Source: Rhineura floridana
Taxonomy: Eukaryota > Chordata > Lepidosauria > Squamata > Rhineuridae
Assembly (NCBI RefSeq): GCF_030035675.1
Contig: NC_084482.1
Span: forward strand, 224,979,943 to 225,043,942
Direction of reading: 5' to 3'
Length of the DNA: 64,000 bases
Within the stretch, counting starts at the first letter, position 1. Every line of letters begins with the position of its first letter. This document shows, piece by piece, positions 56,086-64,000 of this stretch. The position numbers and the translations under genes are program-made. The notes under the pieces were generated by a model that was not told the origin of the DNA, did no database searches, and was given only the letters and a program-made list of their open reading frames with translations.

Positions 56086-56329
56086 CTGGAGGGGGCAAAA
56101 TGGAGAGAGGTTTTTTTAATTATTATTGAGCAGTGGGGCCAAGCCACCATCCCGGCCGCCATCTGAAGCCTCAGGTAACAGAGAGTGCTTTAAGGAGAGG
56201 GAAAGGGGGGCTTCTCTGTAGTCCTGTCAGAGGAGGCTGAGCTGAGGGGTACCCTTGGCCGATACAACATTCGCAGCTGCACTAGCATAGGCTGCATGCA
56301 CACCATACATTTAAAGTACACACCCCTCC

Positions 56330-56470
56330 CCAAAAAAGAACCTAGGGAACTGTAGCTTACCCCTGACAGAACTATAATTCCCAGCACCCTTAACAAACTA
56401 CAGTTCTCAGGATTCAGTATGTGGCACGCTTTAAATGTGCATTACAATTATGGTGTGTACACAGCCAGAG
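56330..56470. mobile_element. MITE fragment ('aattcccag' type)
   Basis: 'acagaactataattcccagc', 'aacaaactacagttctcagg' and 'cgctttaaatgtgcatta'. The same family as at 31275-31495 and 57610-58965. Confidence 0.55.
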
Positions 56471-56779
56471 CTGACTTTAAAGCTAATACAGGATTGGACA
56501 AATCATGGTCACTATTATCAATTTCCATCAGCCATGATAGCTCAGTGGAGCCTCTGTGGACAGGAGCAGTACACAGAGTAGCGAACTCTGAGAGCAAACG
56601 AACACTCACAAGGAGGAGGCCGGCACATTCATGTCCGGTTTATGAGCCTCCCAGAGGTATCTGGGTGGCTCCTTTTAGCGAGAGAATGGCTAGGCTAAGG
56701 GGACATGATGGGATGGCCAAGGGAGTGGGGGATGTCATATGGGGTCGTGGGGGGGCTGACACACGATCACGGCTGTTAC

Positions 56780-56870
56780 CTTCCTAACGGAGGATTTCTC
56801 CGGGATGAATCCTGAGAGCAGCTTAACATCAACAATGGCCATGTTGGAGCCTGGGCGCTTGCCGGTGTAA
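56780..56870 (-). CDS. Alpha-2-macroglobulin family exon, receptor-binding domain
   Basis: 91 bp on the minus strand from 'ttccccag' to 'gtaaca', phases 2 and 0. It completes an AGT serine with the previous exon and encodes [20 protein letters not shown] and [10 protein letters not shown]. The human protein reads [29 protein letters not shown] here, as I recall it. Confidence 0.92.
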
Positions 56871-57079
56871 CTGGGGAACCAATGAAGGAAAGGAAAGGAT
56901 TTCACATGCTGGAACTCTTAAAGTAAGCCATTTGTCTCTCTTTCCACCCTGTAACCACCAATGCAGTTTCTAGCACATCCCAAACAATGCCAACATGAGA
57001 TTGCCCCGCCCTGGGAAGAAAAGCTTATCGATTTGCCGGTCAGTTTGTCAAAGGAATTGCATCATCATCATCATTAAAT

Positions 57080-57268
57080 TTTATATCCCACTTTTCCTCC
57101 AGAAGGAGCTCAGGACAGCAATCACACAAACAATAAGGCAATTAAAACATCTTAAAAAGCAATTCCAGCACATACACAGACAGGGATAAGGTCTCTACTT
57201 AAAAGGCTTGTTGAAAGAGGAAGGTCTTCAGTAGGCACCGAAAAGATAGCAGAGACAGCGCCTGTCTA
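57080..57268 (-). mobile_element. L2-type LINE tail
   Basis: 'tttatatcccacttttcctc', 'aggagctcaggacagcaatc' and 'aagaggaaggtcttcagtag'. The inverted L2 end, next to a short (ATC)n run at 57060-57074. Confidence 0.65.
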
Positions 57269-57269
57269 A

Positions 57270-57490
57270 TATTTGTGTACTGCCTTCAAGTCGATTCCGA
57301 CTTATGGCGACCCTATGAATGGGGTTTTCATGGTAAGCGGTATTCAGAGGGGGTTTACCATTGCCTTCCTCTGAGGCTGAGAGGCAGTGACTGGCCTAAG
57401 ATCACCCAGTGAGCTTCATGGCTGGGTGGGGATTCGAACCCTGGTCTCCCAGGTCGTAGTCCAACACTTTAACCACTATGTCACACTGGA
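57270..57490 (-). mobile_element. tRNA-derived SINE, full length
   Basis: The inverted copy from 'gtactgccttcaagtcgatt' to 'ccactatgtcacactgg', with 'gggattcgaaccctggtctc' in the head. Confidence 0.85.
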
Positions 57491-57705
57491 ATTCCAAAAG
57501 GAGGGAAATTCTAAAGTGTCCATGCCACTACAGAATCATATAACTGTGGGGGGGGGGGGGGCTGATGGGAGTTGTAGTCTGAAACACTCGGGGGGTGGGG
57601 GGGTTGGAGGCTGGATTACACTTTGGCCCAATCCTGGGAACTCTAGCTTGTTAAGGGTGTGGAGATTTAGGAAACCCATATTTCCCCCACAGAGCTACAA
57701 TTCCC

Positions 57706-58782
57706 AAAGTGTTCATTAATGACCTAGAATTAGGAGTGAGCAGTGAAGTGGCCAAGTTTGCTGATGACACTAAATTGTTCAGGGTTGTTAAAACAAAAAG
57801 GGATTGCGAAGAGCTCCAAAAAGACCTCTCCAAACTGAGTGAATGGGCAGAAAAATGGCAAATGCAATTCAATATCAACAAGTGTAAAATTATGCATATT
57901 GGAGCAAAAAATCCTAATTTCACATATACGCTCATGGGGTCTGAACTGGCGGTGACCGACCAGGAGAGAGACCTCGGGGTTGTAGTGGACAGCACGATGA
58001 AAATGTCGACCCAGTGTGCGGCAGCTGTGAAAAAGGCAGATTCCATGCTAGCGATAATTAGGAAAGGTATTGAAAATAAAACAGCCGATATCATCATGCC
58101 ATTGTATAAATCTATGGTGCGGCCGCATTTGGAATACTGTGTACAGTTCTGGTCGCCTCATCTCAAAAAGGATATTATAGAGTTGGAAAAGGTTCAGAAG
58201 AGGGCAACCAGAATGATCAAGGGGATGGAGCGACTCCCTTACGAGGAAAGGTTGCAGCATTTGGGGCTTTTTAGTTTAGAGAAAAGGCGGGTCAGAGGAG
58301 ACATGATAGAAGTGTATAAAATTATGCATGGCCTTGAGAAAGTGGATAGAGAAAAGTTCTTCTCCCTCTCTCATAATACTAGAACTCGTGGACATTCAAA
58401 GAAGCTGAATGTTGGAAGATTCAGGACAGACAAAAGGAAGTACTTCTTTACTCAGCGCATAGTTAAACTATGGAATTTGCTCCCACAAGATGCAGTAATG
58501 GCCACCAGCTTGGACGGCTTTAAAAGAAGATTAGACAAATTCATGGAGGACAGGGCTATCAATGGCTACTAGCCATGATGGCTGTGCTCTGCCACCCTAG
58601 TCAGAGGCAGCATGCTTCTGAAAACCAGTTGCCGGAAGCCTCAGGAGGGGAGAGTGTTCTTGCACTCGGGTCCTGCTTGCGGGCTTCCCCCAGGCACCTG
58701 GTTGGCCACTGTGAGAACAGGATGCTGGACTAGATGGGCCACTGGCCTGATCCAGCAGGCTCTTCTTATGTTCTTATGTTAA
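57706..58782 (+). mobile_element. CR1/L3-type LINE 3' part, young, inserted in the MITE
   Basis: 5'-truncated at the FINDLELG codons. It holds the last 287 codons of ORF2 without interruption and the full 3' UTR ending in 'cttcttatgttcttatgtt'. It is a near copy of 7115-8190. Confidence 0.93.
57709..58572 (+). CDS. LINE ORF2, C-terminal 287 residues
   Basis: Open from FINDLELGVSSEVAKFADDT (active site FADD) through QFNINKCKIMHIGAK, HLEYCVQFWSPHLKKDIIEL, RATRMIKGMERLPYEERLQH and KRKYFFTQRIVKLWNLLPQD to the natural end RRLDKFMEDRAINGY. It shows the proper C-terminus that the 5087-7930 copy lost to a nonsense change. It is a truncated insertion, so the ATG at 57709 is internal and not a true start. 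Confidence 0.88.
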   Translation: MFINDLELGVSSEVAKFADDTKLFRVVKTKRDCEELQKDLSKLSEWAEKWQMQFNINKCKIMHIGAKNPNFTYTLMGSELAVTDQERDLGVVVDSTMKMSTQCAAAVKKADSMLAIIRKGIENKTADIIMPLYKSMVRPHLEYCVQFWSPHLKKDIIELEKVQKRATRMIKGMERLPYEERLQHLGLFSLEKRRVRGDMIEVYKIMHGLEKVDREKFFSLSHNTRTRGHSKKLNVGRFRTDKRKYFFTQRIVKLWNLLPQDAVMATSLDGFKRRLDKFMEDRAINGY

Positions 58783-58965
58783 AGTGGTTTGTCAAACCCT
58801 TTCCCCAGGAAACTCTGGGAATTGTAGCTCTGTGAAGGGAATAGGAGTCTCCAAACAACTCTCAGCGCTCTCAGCAAACGACTGTTCCCAAGATTATTTG
58901 GGGGAAGACATGACTGTGTAAAGTGATATCACACTGCTTTGAATGCGTAGTACAGATGGGACCTT

Positions 58966-59600
58966 TGTGCAAGCGACTGTCCAAAGCAACCTGGTGAGCT
59001 TCATTGGAGGAACAGAGACTTGAACCCAGATCTCAGTCCTGGCCTATCACACCAGAGGCGGGCAAATGGTGGATCAGAACCTATTGGTGATTTGCAGTAG
59101 ATCAGCAAGGATTCTGGCTACTGAGCAACAGTAACAACAAAAAGGGTAGATTTCCACCCACCTCCTTTCTAAGTTAGGCTGCTGAGATGAAGAAAGCTTG
59201 TAAGGAAACCCAGGAGTGGATTTCTGAGTGAAAGGAATGTGAGCTCAGTTCTGATACTGAAAACAAAACCCTGGGCTGAGCCGGTACTCAGAGGCACTGA
59301 GTGCTGTCACACCCGCCAAGCACTATTGTAAGCCTGATAGATCTTGGGGTTCTAGTAAATCAAAAAAATTAAGCATATCTGTCAAGGTTGAGACCTTCCA
59401 GGTTCTGCACTACATTGCAGGGGGTAGGTGGGCTCATCAGCTGATATTCTGTAAAGCGTAGTGCAGATATTCCCCCAGAACCATTGCAGCTCTGGCAAGG
59501 GTTAGGGGTGAGAGTCACACCTCCCCTTTCCCCCTTCCCAGCCCCAGTGCTCACACAATGGCCCGGATTCCCCAATCAGCCTTGGCCTGTGCAGCGATTA
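58966..59600. other. Macroglobulin intron, no other feature
   Basis: No repeat that I can name and no further exon between 58.97 kb and the exon at 59602. Confidence 0.4.
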
Positions 59601-59601
59601 C

Positions 59602-59729
59602 CTGACATTGATTGCAACGTCAAATGTTCTGTGGGCTTTGGGCCCAGCGCAAGTCTCCGGAACTGTGTGGACCTCCAGAGCGAAAGGTGCCTCTTCCTGG
59701 TGCAGATGTACGTTGTACTTCAAGGTGGT
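59602..59729 (-). CDS. Alpha-2-macroglobulin family exon
   Basis: 128 bp on the minus strand from 'cctttccag' to 'GTCAG|gtaatc', phases 0 and 2. It encodes TTLKYNVHLHQEEAPFALEV, HTVPETCAGPKAHRTFDVAI and NV, the junction between the macroglobulin core and the receptor-binding domain. Human A2M has LKYNILPEKEEFPFALGV and TCDEPKAHTSFQ here, as I recall it. The cysteine of PETC pairs with that of APCS in the family. Confidence 0.93.
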
Positions 59730-60647
59730 CTGGAAAGGAAACGGCGCTCTGTTCTCTCTCTCTCTCTGGATGCATCACTCTCCATGGCTCACATTTCCAG
59801 CAGCGACGTGGACACCAGTTCAGTGGGAAAGAGGCCACTAGACCAGCACAACCCACAGAGGTGCTAACCTGGGTCCCGACATCACTGCAACCAGCGTCTG
59901 CAGCCCCTGAGCCAGAGATCACAGAGGGGCTGGCATCGTCATGCCCAAGGGCATCACGTCCCACCAATGAGTGCCTGGCTTCAGGATGGAGGGCTGCCCC
60001 TTTAAGGATCTTCACTCTCCAGCATGGGGGCGGAGCCTAGGGACTATATAACGGCTCAGTCCCCAGCCAGCCCTGGTCAGAACAAGCTGCCTCTTCCCTG
60101 GCACCTGCCCGGGCTTCTTTGGCCACTTTTGCCCCATGACGCTGCCCGTCGACCCTTCTGCTCTGGCTACCTGCTCCGCCCCGAGGGGCTCAGAGCCATC
60201 AGGGCAGGACAAAAGGCTGCCCTAGTGAAGCCAGCACCAGCACCCTGGGCCACCCCAGCCTGGGCCACCCAATCTTTTGCACTCTGCAGAGCTGGCAGGT
60301 GCAGATGCAACGCTGGGATCCAGACTCTCTTGAGGCTGGCCCTGGGAGAAGCGGCACCACCTGCTCTCAGACCCTCCATTCTCTCTGGCAAGGTGATTCA
60401 TCCTTGCAACCCAAGCACAGGCCCTGTCTGCGTGCCCAGAGAAAGCTGTCCATCAAGTCTTCTCTTCTTCCTGGAGTTGCTTCACCCCTTTCCTCCGTCA
60501 CCCTCATTCCTTGCCTTGTGCCCCTCCCTCTCTTCACTCCACAGTCTCCACCGGCAGCTGGGAGCCATTCTCCTCCCTCGCCTGCCTCACCCCGGAACTG
60601 ACCTTTTCTCTGTCTCCCAGGCGCCCGTCCCGGGACGCTCAACTCAC

Positions 60648-60862
60648 CTGGGTATAGATGCAGCCGTCCCCTGTGGACCCACTGCCGTAGTCCCCTGGCA
60701 CTCTGGGCAGAGCCTGGCACTGAAGCAGCAGGCGGTTGGTGCTGTCCACCTGGAACTGCCTCAGGACGTCCCCTCCGGAGCTCAGGGTCACTTCTGCACC
60801 TGCACTGCTCTGGGAGTACGTCAAGAGTACAGTGAGAGGGCATGTAGGGCCACCACGGTGTC
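60648..60862 (-). CDS. Alpha-2-macroglobulin family exon, out of frame (215 bp)
   Basis: Minus strand, from 'tctcttgcag' to 'CAG|gtgagt'. It starts DTVVALHALSLYS, meets TGA, and continues in another frame as LTYSQSSAGAEVTLSSGGDV, LRQFQVDSTNRLLLQCQALP and RVPGDYGSGSTGDGCIYTQ. The splice sites on both sides are phase 0, so the exon must be divisible by three, and 215 is not. The human exon codes 73 residues (219 bp) as I recall it, so four bases seem lost near 60825. It is either a true frameshift (dead or allelic) or an assembly error. The neighbouring exons look intact. Confidence 0.85.
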
Positions 60863-61086
60863 CTGCAAGAGAGACCAAGGGAAATGGCTGGCCGTCCTAC
60901 TTCACAGAGGGCGGTCCTCTATCTGAAAGGATGGCAGGGGACAGTCCCCTATTTGGAGGTGTCACCTAGAACCCCCAGAAAGGAGAGCAAGAATGGCCTT
61001 GGCGTTGCCCATCAAGACATCAGACTGAGGAGGCGCACAGGTCTCAGATCAATATACTACATTTCAGTGTACATTATAGCAAATGT

Positions 61087-61500
61087 GTCCACATCTGCGT
61101 CTCTCTGTGTGGAAGTCTGTTGTCCTCTTTTGTTGATGATCTCTAAGTGGCCACCCTGAGCAAGGGAGTCTTTCCAGAGGATGCGGGCATCACACCATAT
61201 CCCTCAATCTGCCGTAAGGCTGTGTGGTACCAAGCCAGGGAAGGAATATCAGTGTTCACCTCAAATCAACTGTGAGAATTTCGAGTCCCTGAGGTTTGTA
61301 TTCTGGACTAAGGAATCTAAACTTCATTGACATCCCCACTGATCCCTGGGGTTTGTTTTTCCAGCGTCTGCATCTCTCTGTGTGCATGTCTGTTGTCCTA
61401 TTTTTTGTTGACGAGGTCTAAGTGGCCACCCTGAGCAAGAGATGTGGGCATCACACTATATGCCCCTATCTGGTACTAAGCCAGGGAAGAACCTGGCACC
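61087..61500. repeat. Intron tandem duplication
   Basis: 'gcgtctctctgtgtggaagt', 'ctgttgtcctcttttgttga', 'ctaagtggccaccctgagca' and 'gggcatcacaccatatcc' (61096-61203) recur at 61371-61470 with small changes, including 'accaagccagggaag' / 'actaagccagggaag'. Offset about 275 bp. It lies in the intron between the exons at 60648 and 61634. Confidence 0.75.
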
Positions 61501-61633
61501 GGGGGAGGCTGCGAGTTCAGGGGTTCGTAGCTGTCCTGAGAAAGGACTCGTCTCCCAAACCAGGGGAGACTGGCTGTGCCCAGCTCCTCCCGGCATTCTC
61601 TGCTACTGGGTCCCAGGAAGGAAGTGAATTTAC

Positions 61634-61866
61634 CTGAGTGGAGGAGAATCCCCCCATGGGGTTCTGCTGCCTGCTAAGCCACTTGACGATGTTGGTGGCC
61701 GTGGCCAGTTCTTCCTGGGAAGGTGCTGGCTGTTTGGTCAGGTAAGCCAGGAGGACATAGCCCGTCATCTCCACCTCTGCAGAGGCGGCGCGGCGGGAGA
61801 GGTAGGGTGGAAGGTCAGCCTCCCTCTCTTGCTTCCCGGGCCGATGCCAGTGAAGGGAGCCGTCCG
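61634..61866 (-). CDS. Alpha-2-macroglobulin family exon, thioester-domain end
   Basis: 233 bp on the minus strand from 'tgtccctgaag' to 'CAG|gtaaat', phases 1 and 0. It encodes (A)DGSLHWHRPGKQEREADLPP, YLSRRAASAEVEMTGYVLLA, YLTKQPAPSQEELATATNIV and KWLSRQQNPMGGFSSTQ. The alpha-helical thioester-containing domain ends here. EMTGYVLLAYL and GGFSSTQ are family signatures. Fully open. Confidence 0.93.
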
Positions 61867-61889
61867 CTTCAGGGACAGAGAAAGAGAGA

Positions 61890-62880
61890 GAGAGGGCTCA
61901 TCTACATGGTGGTTTTAGTGTATGTTTGGTGTTACATCCACTTTTAATTTGCATGGTTCACATGACCTGGCCAGCAAACAGAAGCTATCGTGCAGATTTC
62001 CCCCTGTAAATCCATACTAACCCAATCTTCTGATAATACAAAAAGGGTAGGAAGAAACGTCTTCACTCTGCATCTCTAGTGCTTTCAGACACTTTGCTCT
62101 GATGCTTTTAGGTGGGTGTGAAAATCGTTTCCCTCTCCGCGCCCACTCCCTCCTCCTCCCTTCGTTCATTTCATTTCCTGCCAGCTAACAAGCAACTTAC
62201 AGCTGCTCTCCCCCATTCTGCAAGCTTTTTATGTTGCTGCAAAGGGTGCCTTATTTTTCTTCCCCCCTAGCTTGTGCGCGAAAGCATAACACTGCTCAAA
62301 CAAAGATTTGTATTTCAGTTGTATTGCACCAGTGAAAATACAAATAATCGCACTTCTGGTTTATTGTCTTTTAAAAATAAAACTAACTGGTAGAACATAC
62401 TGAGCATGCTCAGTTGCCAGGTAACCAGAGGGAGTGGAAATGTTAAATTAGAGGGGGTGGTCATTAGGAAACTGCTTGATTGATCCTTCCCTCAGTGTGA
62501 ACAGAAAACACCGTGTTTGCAGCTGGCATTGAGCCCTTCCTGTGGACGGTGCAAATAGAAATGGAGGTAAAAACAGCATCTTTAGTACAAAGTAATGCTC
62601 CTATGTGGATAAGCCCAGAGAGAGAGAGAGAGAGAGTCACAAGTGTTTGGCTCAGGCAACCCAGGCACCACTAAGGGCCTTTTCACACACAAGGCTCCAG
62701 AGTGGCTCTTCTCCGAAGCATTTTCTAACACAAATATAAAGTTAATACAATTTTGGGCAGAGCACCCCCTTTTTGCAGTGCAAAGGCTTCTCTCCTTTCT
62801 CTTCTGCATAATCAGCCATCAGACTTTTAACATACAGACATATAATGGCTGTAAACACACTAGTTGCCAGAACAAAGTGT
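61890..62880. other. Macroglobulin intron, no other feature
   Basis: AT-rich intron with a (GA)n run at 62619-62636. No exon seen. Confidence 0.4.
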
Positions 62881-62889
62881 TTCTGTTAG

Positions 62890-63186
62890 CAACACCTAAG
62901 ACGGCCTTCTCAGTGGTGGCCCCCAAATTATGGAATAATCTGTCTGACAAGGTGCGCCTGGCGCCAACACTGTTATCTTTTTGGCACCAGGTCAAGACTT
63001 TCCTCTTCTCCCAGGCATTTTAGCATGTGTGTTTTTTTTAAAAAAATAGTGTTTTTAAATTTGTATATTTGTTTTTAATATTTTTAATTGTTGTAAACTG
63101 CCCAGAGAGCTTTGGCTATGGGGCGGTATACAAATGTTGTTGTAGTGGTAGTGGTAGTAGTAGTAATAATAATAATAATAATAATA
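62890..63186 (+). mobile_element. L2-clade LINE 3' end with trinucleotide run
   Basis: Frame FSVVAPKLWNNLSDKVRLAP, TLLSFWHQVKTFLFSQAF, then 'actgcccagagagctttggc' and a (GTA)n/(ATA)n run at 63138-63186. The same subfamily as 1-396. Confidence 0.85.
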
Positions 63187-63189
63187 TAT

Positions 63190-63909
63190 CCCCTGCAGGG
63201 GGAACAGGTTGATCTGCCAATCAGTTGCAAAATCTCTTTGAAGCTGATTTTTTAAAAAACAAAACAAAACACTCAAGCTGCTCCCAGGAGGTTTTACAGT
63301 AAAAAGGGGCAGAGTTTGACTACCGTCGTGAGTGTGTTTCTACCGAATGTGAGAGATCCGCAACCTGGTAGGGTTGAGCAGCTATGGAGGAAGGCAATAG
63401 CCATTATAAAGGACTTAACCAGGTACCACGGATGCCACTGAGGCAATTGAGGAGGGGGGCACAGCAGCCCCAACCCAAATGAGGCCCCAAAGAAAAAGGC
63501 ATCATGTGTCTCCCCACTGCATCTTACTTGCCCCGCAGTAATCTTGTCGGGATGTCCAGTCCTACTCAGAGTAGACCCTTTGAAGTCAATGGACATGGCT
63601 AACTTAGGTTCATTCGTTTCAGTGGGTCTACTCTGAGCAGGACCAGGTCTGTGTGCAGCTTTTTAAAAATGTGTTTTGCATTGTTTTTATGACAGCCCTT
63701 CTGCTGTAATTAATGGTAAGCCGCTGTAAAGTGATTATCTTGGCTAATTAGATGGTCAAGGGAGACGGCTGTGCAGTTTGCTCACAGACAGAGAAGGGGC
63801 AACAGGCACAGACCACCCCACAGCCAGGGCAGGAGGAGCCACATTCTTTTGTGTGTGTGTGGAGGGGGGAGGATTAAGATCCCCCCCATCCCCGGAGCTT
63901 AGGCCTTAC
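63190..63909. other. Macroglobulin intron, no other feature
   Basis: 63550-63660 has 'actcagagtagacccttt' and 'gtgggtctactctgagcag', inverted-like phrases of a common reptile repeat, too short to assign. Confidence 0.4.
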
Positions 63910-64000
63910 CTTCTTTCACAGCTTCCGCCTCAAGAATTTGCAGCATCTTCTGCCTCTCTTCCCCCTTCCCTGCCTGGGCAAAGGCATAAGCCAGCAAGGC
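63910..64000 (-). CDS. Alpha-2-macroglobulin family exon, cut by the window edge
   Basis: Minus strand, open to the right edge and ending AAAGAAG|gtaagg in phase 1. It encodes [20 protein letters not shown] and QILEAEAVKE. Human A2M has [29 protein letters not shown] here, as I recall it. The next exon in the window (61634-61866) completes the split alanine codon. The gene's 5' part lies beyond 64 kb. Confidence 0.93.

Larger units (their letters stand above)
57610..58965. mobile_element. MITE ('aattcccag' type), split by a CR1/L3-type LINE
   Basis: The left half is 57610-57705 ('gagctacaattcccaaagtg' at its end). The right half is 58783-58965 ('gggaattgtagctctgtgaa', 'ccaagattatttgggggaag', 'actgctttgaatgcgtagta'). 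The halves are related to 31275-31495 and 56330-56470. Confidence 0.65.

Noticed and set aside
60024-60926. A 300-codon plus-strand frame
   Set aside because: It lies antisense to a true macroglobulin exon with clear splice sites. The product is Pro/Leu-rich and unlike any protein.

Overview
The window reads as nuclear DNA of a squamate reptile, most likely a lizard. This rests on its repeat mix: young CR1/L3-type and L2 LINEs, RTE-BovB LINE ends, a tRNA-derived SINE whose 3' tail resembles the BovB tail, hAT and Tigger-like MITEs, and a Ty1/copia LTR element, a class that is rare in vertebrates. It also holds clustered C2H2 zinc-finger genes, one with a SCAN and a KRAB exon, and the 3' part of an alpha-2-macroglobulin family gene. 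No search was run, so species and family names below the clade level are inferences.

Layout. 0-3 kb: an L2 end, a 150-bp tandem repeat split by a hAT-like MITE, and a CpG-rich candidate promoter with a candidate second exon. 3-13 kb: repeats, dominated by a nearly complete CR1/L3-type LINE (about 4.69-8.19 kb, ORF2 of 947 codons), then a second CpG-rich block at 11.1-11.4 kb. 13.3 kb: a hammerhead-ribozyme-like motif. 14.2-17.65 kb: zinc-finger gene A (21 fingers). 17.9-25.0 kb: one old CR1 LINE on the minus strand, interrupted by an L2 and by a young copia element with both LTRs. 25-29 kb: repeats, another CpG-rich block and a candidate exon that mirrors the one at 2.9 kb. 33.3-36.0 kb: a second CR1 split by an L2. 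36.2-39.9 kb: zinc-finger gene B (28 fingers), whose upstream flank is duplicated from, or to, the flank of gene A. 40.7-41.75 kb: a possible broken LTR element. 44.2-45.1 kb: a CpG island. 45.97-49.6 kb: gene C, the best host gene here, with SCAN, KRAB and zinc-finger exons whose splice phases agree. 50.9-52.2 kb: a LINE split by a SINE and a CR1 tail. 53.5-64 kb: minus-strand exons of an alpha-2-macroglobulin family gene that continues past the right edge.

How it fits together. Genes A, B and C look like members of a tandem zinc-finger cluster grown by duplication: A and B share about 1 kb of intron, two 5' exon candidates resemble each other, and a motif of about 30 bp is shared by three of the CpG-rich blocks. 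The macroglobulin gene is an unrelated neighbour. One of its exons is 4 bases shorter than the human exon as I recall it, and out of frame. Most remaining DNA is layered transposon insertion, and the nesting gives relative ages: the copia element is younger than its CR1 host, and the L2 at 34.4-35.8 kb is younger than its CR1 host.
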